Part shown: piece after piece, positions 17,729 to 26,677 of the stretch
Position numbering within the stretch: position 1 is the first letter of the stretch
Layout of the letters: each line of letters starts with the position of its first letter
DNA from: Pseudomonadota bacterium
GTDB taxonomy: Bacteria > Pseudomonadota > Alphaproteobacteria > Rhizobiales > Rhizobiaceae
Assembly (NCBI GenBank): GCA_023435335.1
Contig: JAEYRU010000285.1
Coordinates: forward strand, 1 to 64,000
Reading direction: 5' to 3'
DNA: 64,000 nt
Notes under the pieces: model-generated
Database searches by the model: none
What the model saw: the letters and a program-made list of their open reading frames with translations, nothing else
What the model was told of the DNA's origin: nothing
Program-made: the position numbers and the translations under genes

Positions 17729-18336
17729 TCGAGACGCTCCGCTACGAGCCCTCGGCGGGTCTCGTGCGACTGGAGCGTCACCTGACCAGGATCGCGGCTT
17801 CGGCGCGCGCGTTTGCCATCCCCTTCGACCGGAAGCGCGCCGAGGCTGTGCTGGCAGCGGCCGCGCAGGGCAAGCAGCCGCTTCGGGTACGTCTTACGCT
17901 GGCTGTGGACAGCGATATCGCGGCTTCTGCCACGCATTTCGCTGCCCTTTCCCCGGATGTGCGCTGGCGTCTGACCGTCGCCTCCACGCGGCTCGACAGC
18001 GGCGATCCGCTCCTGCGCCACAAGACCTCACGTCGCTCCGCTTACGAACAGGCCAGGGCCGAATTCCCGCCCGCCGAAGCCGACGAGGTGCTCCTGCTCA
18101 ACGAGCACGGCGAGGTCTGCGAGGGCGTCATCACCAACGTCTTTGTGGACAGCGGTTCCGGCACCCTGCTCACCCCGGCCGTGGCCTGCGGTCTCCTGCC
18201 GGGGATCCTGCGTGGTGAGTTGATCGACAAAGGCAGGGCCGTGGAAGAGAGACTGACCGTGGCCGACCTGCGAACCGCGCGGGCGATATTCGTCGGCAAC
18301 TCCCTGCGCGGGCTGATCCGGTGCGATATGACATGA
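17677..18336 (+). CDS. pabC: class IV aminotransferase, probable aminodeoxychorismate lyase
   Basis: A 219-residue fold-type IV PLP enzyme that would release pyruvate from aminodeoxychorismate to give p-aminobenzoate (EC 4.1.3.38). The PLP lysine is in LRHKTSRRSAYEQAR, and the cofactor-binding NEHGEVCEGVITNVFV segment is clear. The ATG at 17677 lies 52 bp inside pabB. An in-frame TTG at 17725 overlaps the pabB stop (TTGA) with GGAG upstream and is an alternative start, but homologous proteins seem to retain the LRDRL segment ahead of LIETLRYEP. The protein is shorter than E. coli PabC (269) and starts late in the N-terminal domain. Confidence 0.82.
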   Translation: MPAEGALRDRLGAGDALIETLRYEPSAGLVRLERHLTRIAASARAFAIPFDRKRAEAVLAAAAQGKQPLRVRLTLAVDSDIAASATHFAALSPDVRWRLTVASTRLDSGDPLLRHKTSRRSAYEQARAEFPPAEADEVLLLNEHGEVCEGVITNVFVDSGSGTLLTPAVACGLLPGILRGELIDKGRAVEERLTVADLRTARAIFVGNSLRGLIRCDMT

Positions 18337-19259
18337 AGCGGCCCGCCCACACCCCATATGACGGCTCGGCCAAGCCCTTCGCCATCGGCCTGAAGCCGCT
18401 CGATCCGCAGGACTGGATCGAGGTCGATGACCTTCTTGGCGACTATCTCGCCGAGAAGGACCGGCTCTACGCGGAGATCCCTGAAAAGGTGTTCATGGCC
18501 GAGGCCGGCACCGAGGAGAGCCAGCGCGAGGTACTCGACGCCCTCGTCGAGTTCCTGCCCGCCCGCTTCCCAGACAGCTACCGCCGCGACCGCTCGGAAA
18601 TGACTATCAGCGGCGGCGCCGACGGTCCCGACCGCATCGTCCAGCTTGACGCCGGCGAACCGCCGCTGAAGACCGCATCCCGCCTGGTACAGGAGGATCT
18701 GGTCCTGATGCGCAAGGGCGCGGATGGGTGGCGCCTTGCCGCCGCCTCGCTCTGCTTCCCTTCGTCATGGTCGCTGGCGGAGAAGTTCGGCAAGCCGCTG
18801 CACGAGATTCACCGGCCGGTGCCGGAGTTCGGTCCCGGCACCCGCTCGGCCGAACTGATCGAGCGCATGTTCGACAAGCTGCAGGGGCAGGCGGTCTGGC
18901 GCCTCAACTGGTCTCTGGCGGCGGAGCCCTCGCTGTATCTGCCGCTGTCGCAGGATGCCCGCACGGAGCGCGCGGGTGCCGTCCTGTCGCGCTTCGGGGC
19001 CGATCCCACGGCTTCCGCCTTCATCAGGGTCGAACGCCAGACGCTGCGCAAGATGCCCCTGTCCGGCGACATCCTCTTCACCATCCGCATCTATGTCGAC
19101 CCAATGCGGGTGCTCTCAAGCCACCCGAACCGCGCGACGCTGGCCGCCGGCTTCGCCGATCAGCTTGCCGGTCTCGACGAAGCCCAGATGGCGTACAAGG
19201 GTCTCCACAACGACCGGGACCGGCTGATCGCGGCGTTGCGGACCCTGGCGGCGAAATAG
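18333..19259 (+). CDS. DUF3445 family protein (heme-dependent oxidative N-demethylase-like)
   Basis: A 308-residue DUF3445 protein. The family includes the alpha (heme/PAS-like) subunit of dimethylamine heme-dependent oxidative N-demethylase. The conserved core runs from WIEVDDLLGDYLAEK through LVQEDLVLMRKGADGWRLAAASLCFPSSW to RVERQTLRKMPLSGDILFTIRIYVDP. The ATG at 18333 overlaps the stop of pabC (ATGA); an in-frame GTG at 18321 is possible. The flavin and ferredoxin subunits of a complete demethylase are absent from the surroundings, so it may be a stand-alone heme protein. Function here is unproven; coupling with pabBC may be accidental or may link it to one-carbon metabolism. Confidence 0.8.
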   Translation: MKRPAHTPYDGSAKPFAIGLKPLDPQDWIEVDDLLGDYLAEKDRLYAEIPEKVFMAEAGTEESQREVLDALVEFLPARFPDSYRRDRSEMTISGGADGPDRIVQLDAGEPPLKTASRLVQEDLVLMRKGADGWRLAAASLCFPSSWSLAEKFGKPLHEIHRPVPEFGPGTRSAELIERMFDKLQGQAVWRLNWSLAAEPSLYLPLSQDARTERAGAVLSRFGADPTASAFIRVERQTLRKMPLSGDILFTIRIYVDPMRVLSSHPNRATLAAGFADQLAGLDEAQMAYKGLHNDRDRLIAALRTLAAK

Positions 19260-19343
19260 GCGCAATTGGGCTTTATCGCGCCGCCATTCTGTGGTTTGAC
19301 GGCTCGATCCCGCGCCTTCCCGCAATCCCGAGGAGTGTCCCGA

Positions 19344-20789
19344 ATGGCGAACGAGAAATGGCCCGTCTACGGCGAAATCACGGGGCCGATCGTGATGATA
19401 GGATTCGGCTCCATCGGCCGGGGCGTGCTGCCGCTGATCGAGCGTCATTTCAGGATCGACAAGTCGCGCATGATCGTCATCGACCCGCGCGACGACGATC
19501 GCAAGCTGCTCGATGAGCGCGGCATCGCCTTCCTGCGCGAGCCTGTCACCAAGAAGAATTACAAGTCGCTGCTGACGCCACTGCTCACACGCGGCGAGGG
19601 GCGGGGATTCTGCGTGAACCTCTCCGTCGACACCGGGTCCGTCGACCTGATGAAGCTCTGCCGCAAGCTCGGCGTGCTGTACATCGACACTGTGGTGGAG
19701 CCGTGGCTGGGCTTCTATTTCGACGCCAAGGCCGACAATGCCGCCCGCACCAACTACGCGCTGCGTGAGACGCTCCTTGAAGAGAAGCGCAGGAACCCCG
19801 GTGGCCCGACCGCAGTTTCCACCTGCGGCGCCAATCCCGGAATGGTCTCTTGGTTCGTCAAGAAGGCGCTCGTCGATCTCGCCCGCGACATGAAGCTGGA
19901 ATTCGCTGAGCCGGGACAGGGCGATCGCGAGGGCTGGGCCAGGCTGATGAAGAAGGCGGGCGTGAAAGGCATCCACATTGCCGAGCGCGACACCCAGCGG
20001 ACCAAGAACCCAAAGCCGATGAACGTGTTCTGGAACACCTGGTCGGTCGAAGGCTTCATTTCGGAGGGCTTGCAGCCCGCCGAGCTGGGTTGGGGCACGC
20101 ACGAAAAGTGGATGCCCAAGAATGCCCGCAGGCAGAAGAAGGGTTCGAAGGCCGCGATCTTCCTCGAACAGCCCGGCGCCAACACCCGCGTCCGCAGCTG
20201 GTGCCCGACGCCGGGGCCGCAATACGGCTTCCTCGTCACGCACAACGAGTCGATCTCGATCGCGGACTTCTTCACCGTGCGCGACAAGAAAGGCAAGGTG
20301 ACCTACCGCCCGACCTGCCACTACGCCTATCATCCCTGCAACGACGCCGTGCTGTCGCTGCACGAGATGTTCGGCGCGGCCGGCAAGTCGCAGCCGGTGC
20401 ATCATGTCCTCGACGAGAACGAGCTGGTGGATGGCGTCGACGAACTCGGCGTCCTCCTCTACGGCCACAAGAAAAACGCCTACTGGTACGGCTCGCAGCT
20501 GTCGCTCGCCGAGGCGCGCAAGCTCGCTCCCTACCAGAACGCAACCGGCCTGCAGGTGACCTCGGCCGTGCTTGCCGGCATGGTCTGGGCGCTGGAGAAC
20601 CCCGAAGCCGGCATCGTCGAGGCGGACGAGATGGATTACCGGCGCTGCCTCGAGGTGCAACTCCCCTATCTCGGTCCCGTCAACGGCTTCTACACAGACT
20701 GGACGCCCCTCGAGGGGCGGCCCGGTCTTTTCGCGGAGGACATAGACAAGTCCGACCCGTGGCAATTCCGGAACATTCTCGTAAGGTAG
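19344..20789 (+). CDS. hss: homospermidine synthase
   Basis: A 481-residue bacterial homospermidine synthase (EC 2.5.1.44), which condenses two putrescines, or spermidine with putrescine, with NAD+ as a prosthetic group. The N-terminal Rossmann motif is MIGFGSIGRGVLPLIERHF, followed by VIDPRDDD. The conserved STCGANPGMVSWFVK and HNESISIADFF segments follow. The length matches Rhodospirillaceae and rhizobial enzymes. ATG 19344 has AGGAG at 19331-19335; the frame extends upstream to 19266 without family similarity. Putrescine would come from the ODC at 9012. Homospermidine is the main polyamine of many rhizobia. Confidence 0.94.
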   Translation: MANEKWPVYGEITGPIVMIGFGSIGRGVLPLIERHFRIDKSRMIVIDPRDDDRKLLDERGIAFLREPVTKKNYKSLLTPLLTRGEGRGFCVNLSVDTGSVDLMKLCRKLGVLYIDTVVEPWLGFYFDAKADNAARTNYALRETLLEEKRRNPGGPTAVSTCGANPGMVSWFVKKALVDLARDMKLEFAEPGQGDREGWARLMKKAGVKGIHIAERDTQRTKNPKPMNVFWNTWSVEGFISEGLQPAELGWGTHEKWMPKNARRQKKGSKAAIFLEQPGANTRVRSWCPTPGPQYGFLVTHNESISIADFFTVRDKKGKVTYRPTCHYAYHPCNDAVLSLHEMFGAAGKSQPVHHVLDENELVDGVDELGVLLYGHKKNAYWYGSQLSLAEARKLAPYQNATGLQVTSAVLAGMVWALENPEAGIVEADEMDYRRCLEVQLPYLGPVNGFYTDWTPLEGRPGLFAEDIDKSDPWQFRNILVR

Positions 20790-20867
20790 CGCATTGCCCC
20801 GCGCGCCTTGCAAGGCGGCACGATTCGCGCGAAACGGGAAGGCATCAAGCGAGGAGAGGATACCACA

Positions 20868-21257
20868 ATGTCGATTGCGGGCAGATTTCTAACCGCCAGC
20901 GGGCTCGCCATGCTGGTCGGCGTGGCCGGCTGCACGACGGGAGGCGGCTACCGTCCCGGGCCGATCGCCGTTGCCCCCCAGAGCGGCATCGAGGGCGCGT
21001 GGATCGACCAGGCCGGCACCGGCGTGACCAACTTCTCCGGCGGTCGTTTCGAGACCTTTGCCAGCGACACGCTCCAGAAGCTGTCGGAGGGCAATTACAC
21101 CGTCAGGCCGGACGGCGTCGTCGAAATCAGCGGCATGTCGCTCATCCGCCAGAGCCCGGTTGCCTTCAACTGCGCGGCCGCCACGCCAACGCAGCTCAAC
21201 TGCACGAGTTCGTCCGGCCAGCAGTTCGTGCTGACGCGCCGCACCGGCGTTTCCTGA
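20868..21257 (+). CDS. omp10: Omp10-like outer-membrane lipoprotein
   Basis: A 129-residue lipoprotein resembling Brucella Omp10. The signal peptide ends in the lipobox VAGC, so Cys22 would be acylated. The body matches the Omp10 pattern: GIEGAWID, then GGRFETFASDTLQKLSEGNYTV, then VEISGMSLIRQSPVAFNC, and the C-terminal TPTQLNCTSSSGQQFVLTRR. Two further cysteines (in AFNC and LNC) could form a disulfide. In Brucella the protein is surface-exposed and immunogenic, and its molecular function is not established. The start ATG 20868 follows GAGGAG. Confidence 0.85.
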   Translation: MSIAGRFLTASGLAMLVGVAGCTTGGGYRPGPIAVAPQSGIEGAWIDQAGTGVTNFSGGRFETFASDTLQKLSEGNYTVRPDGVVEISGMSLIRQSPVAFNCAAATPTQLNCTSSSGQQFVLTRRTGVS

Positions 21258-21281
21258 TCCCGGCCGGAGTGCTGCGCGATC

Positions 21282-21965
21282 GTGATCCTGATTGCCATCG
21301 CGATTGCGGCACTCCTCGGCATTATCGTCCTGCCGCAATACTGGGTGCGCCAAACGATCCGCCGGCACGGCGTGCAGAGGCCGGACCTCCCCGGCACGGG
21401 CGGTGAGCTGGCCCGGCATCTGCTCGACCACTTCGAATTGCGGGACGTCGCCGTCGAGAAATCGGACACCGGCGACCACTACGACCCCGACAAGAAGGCC
21501 GTGCGGCTGATTGAGAGCCATTTCGACGGCCGCTCTCTGTCCGCGGCGGCCATCGCTGCCCACGAAGTCGGGCACGCACTGCAGGATGCCGCAGGCGAAC
21601 GTCTCCTCTCGGTCCGGCAGAGACTGGCCAGATTCGCGATCTATACCGACAGGGCCGCCGGACTCTTCTTCATAGCCGCGCCCTTCCTCGCCATCCTGGC
21701 ACGCACCCCCGCGGCGTTCGCCGCCTTGCTGGGGCTGGGGATTATCCTCCTCGGCGTGCGCGTTCTCGTCACTCTGGTCACGCTGCCGGTGGAGTTCGAC
21801 GCCGGCTTCCGCAAGGCGCTGCCTATACTGGAGGAGGGCCGATACCTGGCAGAGGGCGACTTGCCGGCGGCGCGCAGCGTGCTGCGGGCGGCCGCCTTGA
21901 CCTATGTCGCAAGCGCGCTTGTGACGCTCATCGACCTTGCGCGCTGGATCAGGCTGCTGCGATAA
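21282..21965 (+). CDS. membrane zinc metallopeptidase (YugP-type)
   Basis: A 227-residue integral membrane protease of the YugP/Peptidase_Mx (zinc-dependent peptidase_2) family. The zinc motif HEVGH is at 94-98, within AIAAHEVGHALQDAAGE. One N-terminal transmembrane helix (VILIAIAIAALLGIIVLP), two central helices (~128-165) and a C-terminal helix (~205-225) are visible. The start is GTG at 21282, 24 bp after the lipoprotein gene. The family has HtpX-like topology, and its natural substrates are unknown. It is probably co-transcribed with the flanking lipoprotein and ligase genes. Confidence 0.85.
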   Translation: MILIAIAIAALLGIIVLPQYWVRQTIRRHGVQRPDLPGTGGELARHLLDHFELRDVAVEKSDTGDHYDPDKKAVRLIESHFDGRSLSAAAIAAHEVGHALQDAAGERLLSVRQRLARFAIYTDRAAGLFFIAAPFLAILARTPAAFAALLGLGIILLGVRVLVTLVTLPVEFDAGFRKALPILEEGRYLAEGDLPAARSVLRAAALTYVASALVTLIDLARWIRLLR

Positions 21966-21986
21966 GGAAAGAAAAGGGGAGGAACG

Positions 21987-23234
21987 ATGCCGGCGCATTT
22001 CGACGAGTTGGAAACGCGGGACCCGCAGATTCGCGAGCAGGCATTGTTCACGCGCCTGCCGGAGTTTCTCACGCAGGCCACCCGGCGCGCGCCGGGTCTC
22101 GCCCGCTGGCTCGACGGCCATGATCCGGCGGCGGTGACGTCCCGCGAGGCGCTTGCCCGGTTGCCGGTACTGCGCAAATCCGAATTGATGGAACTGCAGC
22201 AGGCGGAGCCCCCTTTCGGTGGGTTTGCCGACCCCGCGCTGTTGAAGGGAAGCAGGGTGTTCATGTCGCCCGGCCCGATCTGGGAACCCCTCGGGTCGGA
22301 TGCTCGGCAGGCGGCCCGCGCCTTCTTCGCGGCGGGCATGAGGTCGGGCGACTTCGTGCACAACGCGTTCGCCTACCACATGACGCCCGGCGCCTGGATG
22401 GTCGACGACGGCGCGCGCAAGCTTGGCTGCACGGTCTTTCCCGCAGGCACCGGCAATACCGAGCTTCAGGTCGACGCTGCGGCCACCCTCAAGCCAGCGG
22501 TGTATTGCGGCACCCCCGACTTCCTGAAGGCGATCCTGGACAAGGCCGCCGAGACCGGCAGGGACCTGTCGTCCTTCCGTCTCGGCATCGTCTCCGGCGG
22601 CGCGCTCTTTCCCTCGCTGCGGGCCGAATACAAGGCACGCGGCATCGACGTGCTGCAGTGCTACGCCACCGCCGAGTTCGGCATGATCGCCTATGAAAGC
22701 GTGACGCCCGACGGAAGCCTCGTCCCCGGGATGGTGATCAACGAGGACCTCATCGTCGAGATTGTGCGCCCTGGTACCGGCGATCCGGTTCCGCAGGGCG
22801 AAGTCGGCGAAGTTGTCGTCACCAGCTTCAACCCCGCCTACCCCCTGGTGCGGCTCGGCACCGGCGACCTCTCCGCAGTGCTACCGGAGCCGTCGCCCTG
22901 CGGGCGTACGAACATGCGCATTCGCGGCTGGCTTGGCCGCGCCGATCAGCGCACCAAGGTAAAGGGTATGTTCGTCGACCCCAAGCAGGTCGCCGAGATC
23001 GCCCGCAGGCATCCGGCGATCGGCAAGGCGCGCCTCGTCGTCACCCGGGAGGGGGAGCGCGACGCTATGGCTCTGCACGTGGAGCCATCCGCCGACACCG
23101 ATCCCGACATCGCCGCGATCGAGGCCGCGCTGCGCGATGTTACAAAGCTGGGCGGCACGGTACGGGTCGCCCCGCGCGGATCGCTTCCCAACGACGGCAA
23201 GGTAATCGCCGACGATCGCGACTATACGTCCTGA
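21987..23234 (+). CDS. PaaK-like AMP-dependent CoA ligase family protein
   Basis: A 415-residue member of the phenylacetate-CoA ligase (PaaK) branch of the ANL adenylating superfamily. Recognisable parts are VFMSPGPIWEPLG (P-loop region, though poor in the usual SSGTTG), YCGTPDFLKAIL, the IVSGGALFPSLR turn, CYATAEFGMIAYE (A5 motif), LGTGDLSAVLPEPSPCGRT (A7) and a C-terminal lid domain with GMFVDPKQV. Relatives are usually found in branched-chain ABC transporter/aryl-acid clusters; none is present here. The degenerate P-loop leaves the activity uncertain. RBS GGGGAGG precedes ATG 21987, and the gap to the protease gene is 21 bp. Confidence 0.82.
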   Translation: MPAHFDELETRDPQIREQALFTRLPEFLTQATRRAPGLARWLDGHDPAAVTSREALARLPVLRKSELMELQQAEPPFGGFADPALLKGSRVFMSPGPIWEPLGSDARQAARAFFAAGMRSGDFVHNAFAYHMTPGAWMVDDGARKLGCTVFPAGTGNTELQVDAAATLKPAVYCGTPDFLKAILDKAAETGRDLSSFRLGIVSGGALFPSLRAEYKARGIDVLQCYATAEFGMIAYESVTPDGSLVPGMVINEDLIVEIVRPGTGDPVPQGEVGEVVVTSFNPAYPLVRLGTGDLSAVLPEPSPCGRTNMRIRGWLGRADQRTKVKGMFVDPKQVAEIARRHPAIGKARLVVTREGERDAMALHVEPSADTDPDIAAIEAALRDVTKLGGTVRVAPRGSLPNDGKVIADDRDYTS

Positions 23235-23355
23235 TCCGCGACCGGCGGCGGAATCCGCTTGCATGAAGCCGTTTGCCGGTGTGAACTTGACGGCAATAAC
23301 AAGGCCGCGGCGCAAGCGCGGTGAGCCTCCGGTGAGTTGAATGGGAGACATTACG

Positions 23356-25371
23356 ATGAAGAAATACGCACTGATCGGCGCGCTTTCCGCGTCGGCAATC
23401 GCCCTTTCGGCACAGGCGTCCTTTGCCGACTATGAATTGACGATCCTGCATATCAACGACTGGCACAGCCGTATTGAATCCAACAACGCGTTCGAATCGA
23501 CCTGCTCCGCCGAGGACGAAACCGCCGGCAAGTGCATCGGCGGCGCCGCGCGGCTGGTGACGGCGATCGCGCAGCGGCGCGCGGCGCTGGAAGGCCAGAA
23601 CGTCCTGTTGCTCAACGGCGGCGACAACTTCCAGGGCTCTCTCTTTTACACCACCTACAAGGGCAAGGCTGAGGGCGAGTTTCTCAACCTTATGAAGTTC
23701 GATGCCATGACTGTCGGCAACCATGAGTTCGACGACGGCGAGGACGCGCTGGTCCCCTTCCTTGAGATGGCGGAGTTTCCGGTTCTGAGCGCGAATGTGA
23801 ACCCGAATGCCCAGTCTCGCGTCGGCGACATGATCAAGCCGTCCGTGGTGCTCGACGTCGGAGGCGAGAAGATTGGCATTGTCGGCGCCGTCACCAACGA
23901 CACGCCGGAGATCGCGATGCCCGGTCCCAACATCTGGATCGAGGACGACATCGCGACGATCACCGCCGAAGTCGAGAAGCTCAAGGCCGAAGGCATCAAC
24001 AAGATCATCGCCCTTACCCATGTCGGCTACGAGCGCGACAAGGAGCGGATCGCGATGATTCCGGGGGTCGACGTCGTTGTCGGCGGCCATTCGCATACGC
24101 TGCTCCACAACAGCGACGCGAAGGCGGCAGGTCCTTACCCGACCATGGTTGACAATCCGGAAGGCTACCAGGTGCCGGTCACCCAGGCCGCCTCCTATTC
24201 AAAATATCTCGGCGAGTTCAAGGTCGTTTTCGACGACGAGGGTGTGGTGAAGTCCGCCTCGGGTGATCCCCTGTTCCTCGACGCATCGATCGAGCCGGAC
24301 GCCGCAGTGCTTGCGCGAATTCAGGAACTGGCGGCGCCGATCGAGGAACTCAAGGGCCGGGAGGTCGCCGAGGCCACCAAGAGCATCGACGGCAGCCGCG
24401 ACAGTTGCCGCGCGAGAGAATGCGAGATGGGCAATCTTGTCGCCGATGCGATCCTCGATCGCGTCAAGGATCAGGGCGTCCAGATCGTGTTCCAGAACGG
24501 CGGCGGCCTGCGCGCCTCGATCGACGAGGGTGTGGTCACGATGGGCGAGGTGATCAGCGTCCTGCCCTTCCAGAACACGCTCGCCACATTCCAACTGACC
24601 GGCAAGGATATCGTTGCTTCGCTCGAGCACGGCGTCAGCGGCATCGAGGAGGGCAAGGGCCAGTTCCCGCAGGTTGCCGGCCTGAAATACACCTTCGACA
24701 AATCCGTCGCGCCCAACGAGGGTCGCATCCAGTCGGTCGAGGTGCAGGAGGGTGATGGCTGGGTCGCCATAGAGCCGGACAAGACCTATACGGTTGCAAC
24801 GAACAACTTCATGCGCAACGGCGGCGACGGCTACAAGCTGTTCGCCAGCAATGGCCAGAACGCCTATGATTACGGCCCGGGCCTTGAGCAGGTTCTCGCG
24901 GACTACCTCGCCGCCAACCGCCCCTACACCCCGAAGATCGACGGCCGCATCGCCGAGGTGATGGCTGCCGCGGCGCCTGCCGAACCGGCCGAGCCGGCTG
25001 CAGCGGAATCGGCCACTCCCGAGCTTCCGGCGGGCTCCGACGCGATTGCAGGCACGCCACCAGCCGTTGAGCCTGCCACCGAAGCGACAGCGGCCCCCGC
25101 TGCGGAAGCCACTACCCCTGCCGCGCCGGCCGCCCCGGCAGCGGAAGCTACGGCTCCCGCGGCAACTGCCGCGCCGGCTGCACCAGCGGAAACCGCGGCC
25201 CCGGCAGCGCAGGAGACCTACACGGTCGTGGCCGGCGACAGCCTGTGGCGCATCGCGGCCAAGGTGCTCGGCGACGGGGCCAAGTGGCAGGCCATCGCCG
25301 ACGCCAACGGGATGCAGGCGCCCTATCGGCTCTCGGTCGGCCAGGAACTGAAGCTCCCAGCGGCCAATTGA
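23356..25371 (+). CDS. periplasmic 5'-nucleotidase (UshA-like) with C-terminal LysM domain
   Basis: A 671-residue exported nucleotidase that would release nucleosides and phosphate from nucleotides. The signal peptide (MKKYALIGALSAS...SFA) is followed by a calcineurin-like phosphoesterase domain. Its metal motifs are HINDWHSR, NGGDNFQGS, GNHEFDDGED and VVGGHSHT. The 5'-nucleotidase C-terminal substrate domain lies at ~340-530 (FQNGGGLRASIDEG, NNFMRNGGDGY). A ~90-residue Ala/Pro/Glu/Thr linker then leads to a single LysM domain at ~620-671 (YTVVAGDSLWRIAAKVLGDG), which would tether the enzyme to peptidoglycan. I chose ATG 23356 because GGGAGA (23343-23348) is its RBS. A strong terminator follows. 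Confidence 0.92.
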   Translation: MKKYALIGALSASAIALSAQASFADYELTILHINDWHSRIESNNAFESTCSAEDETAGKCIGGAARLVTAIAQRRAALEGQNVLLLNGGDNFQGSLFYTTYKGKAEGEFLNLMKFDAMTVGNHEFDDGEDALVPFLEMAEFPVLSANVNPNAQSRVGDMIKPSVVLDVGGEKIGIVGAVTNDTPEIAMPGPNIWIEDDIATITAEVEKLKAEGINKIIALTHVGYERDKERIAMIPGVDVVVGGHSHTLLHNSDAKAAGPYPTMVDNPEGYQVPVTQAASYSKYLGEFKVVFDDEGVVKSASGDPLFLDASIEPDAAVLARIQELAAPIEELKGREVAEATKSIDGSRDSCRARECEMGNLVADAILDRVKDQGVQIVFQNGGGLRASIDEGVVTMGEVISVLPFQNTLATFQLTGKDIVASLEHGVSGIEEGKGQFPQVAGLKYTFDKSVAPNEGRIQSVEVQEGDGWVAIEPDKTYTVATNNFMRNGGDGYKLFASNGQNAYDYGPGLEQVLADYLAANRPYTPKIDGRIAEVMAAAAPAEPAEPAAAESATPELPAGSDAIAGTPPAVEPATEATAAPAAEATTPAAPAAPAAEATAPAATAAPAAPAETAAPAAQETYTVVAGDSLWRIAAKVLGDGAKWQAIADANGMQAPYRLSVGQELKLPAAN

Positions 25372-25387
25372 CCGGACCATGGTCCAC

Positions 25388-25423
25388 AAAAGCCCCGTGG
25401 GAGCGATCCCGCGGGGCTTTTTT
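25388..25423 (+). terminator. Rho-independent terminator of the nucleotidase gene
   Basis: A 15-bp stem (25388-25402 with 25407-25421, one G-U pair) closes on a GCGA tetraloop and ends in six T residues at 25418-25423. It sits 17 bp after the nucleotidase stop codon. Confidence 0.9.
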
Positions 25424-25505
25424 GATCCTGGCTGCCTGCGGCCATGCGGATCATTGAATTTGGTGCCCCACTGCATAAGTTGCGCGTCAACAAGGAGCCC
25501 GTCCG

Positions 25506-26570
25506 ATGAACCTGACCCCGAAGCTATCCGACGCGCAGACGAAGGCCATCGGGCCGCTTCCGGCGGGCCATCCCCAGGTCCGGATCGGCAGGATCGGCAT
25601 CCTGTTGCTCAATCTCGGCACGCCTGACGGGACGGACTACGGCTCGATGCGGCGATATCTCAGGGAGTTCCTGTCCGATCCCCGCGTCATAGAGCTCAAC
25701 AAGGCGATCTGGTACCCGATCCTGTACGGCGCCGTGCTCACGACCAGGCCGCAGAAGTCGGGCGCCAACTATGCCAAAATCTGGAACCGCGAGAAGGACG
25801 AGTCTCCCCTGCGCACGATCACGCGCGCCCAGGCCGAGCGCCTTGCGGCAGTGTTCGCGAATGACGAGAGGATCGTGGTGGAATGGGGCATGCGTTATGG
25901 AAACCCCTCGGTCAGCAGCGCGGTCGACCGGCTCATGCAGCAGGGCTGCGACCGTATCCTCGCTTTCCCGCTTTATCCGCAGTTCTCTGCGACGACGACG
26001 GCTACAGCCAACGACCAGCTCTATCGGGCGCTCATGAAGATCCGGCACATGCCGACGGTGCGCAGCGTGCCGCCCTATTTCGACGAGCCGATCTATATCG
26101 AGGCGCTGGCCCGCTCGATCGAGCAGCATCTGGCGGGGCTGGATTTTGAGCCGGAGGTCGTGCTCGCCTCCTACCACGGCATCCCCAAGGCCTATTTCGA
26201 GAAGGGGGACCCCTATCATTGCCACTGCCAGAAGACGACGCGCCTGCTGCGCGAGCGGCTGGGCTGGAGCGACAAGCGCTTGATTACGACGTTCCAGTCA
26301 CGCTTCGGCGCGCAGGAATGGCTGCAGCCCTACACAGACAAGACGGTGGAAAGGTTGGCGAAGGAGGGTATCCGGTCGATAGCCGTGGTCAATCCCGGGT
26401 TTTCGGCCGACTGCATCGAAACCCTCGAGGAAATCGCCGGCGAGGTGGCCGAGATCTTTCATCATGCCGGCGGCGTCAATTTCAGTCACATCCCCTGTCT
26501 CAACGACAGCGACGAAGGCATGGCGGTCATCGAGGCAATGGTCCGGCGCGAACTTGGCGGCTGGCTCTGA
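25506..26570 (+). CDS. hemH: ferrochelatase
   Basis: A 354-residue ferrochelatase (EC 4.98.1.1), which inserts Fe(II) into protoporphyrin IX in the last step of heme synthesis. The active-site His is H224 in LASYHGIPKAYFEKGDPYHC. The signature LNLGTPDG lies at the N-terminus, and the conserved glutamate sits in the FSADCIETLEEI helix near the C-terminus. The length is normal for alphaproteobacteria. ATG 25506 has AAGGAGC upstream. It is monocistronic in appearance, with a terminator before it and its own upstream gap. Confidence 0.95.
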   Translation: MNLTPKLSDAQTKAIGPLPAGHPQVRIGRIGILLLNLGTPDGTDYGSMRRYLREFLSDPRVIELNKAIWYPILYGAVLTTRPQKSGANYAKIWNREKDESPLRTITRAQAERLAAVFANDERIVVEWGMRYGNPSVSSAVDRLMQQGCDRILAFPLYPQFSATTTATANDQLYRALMKIRHMPTVRSVPPYFDEPIYIEALARSIEQHLAGLDFEPEVVLASYHGIPKAYFEKGDPYHCHCQKTTRLLRERLGWSDKRLITTFQSRFGAQEWLQPYTDKTVERLAKEGIRSIAVVNPGFSADCIETLEEIAGEVAEIFHHAGGVNFSHIPCLNDSDEGMAVIEAMVRRELGGWL

Positions 26571-26677
26571 CGATCCGGTTGTCCACAATCGGACGCGACC
26601 AAGTTGTAACTGCCTCCCGCTGGGCTTAGATCAGTCTAGGGCGCTCAGACGCGCAACTCTGTCGGGAGGCTATCGCC

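Noticed and set aside
24960..25215. Imperfect Ala/Pro-codon repeats
   Set aside because: These are the low-complexity linker between the nucleotidase and LysM domains, not a separate DNA repeat.
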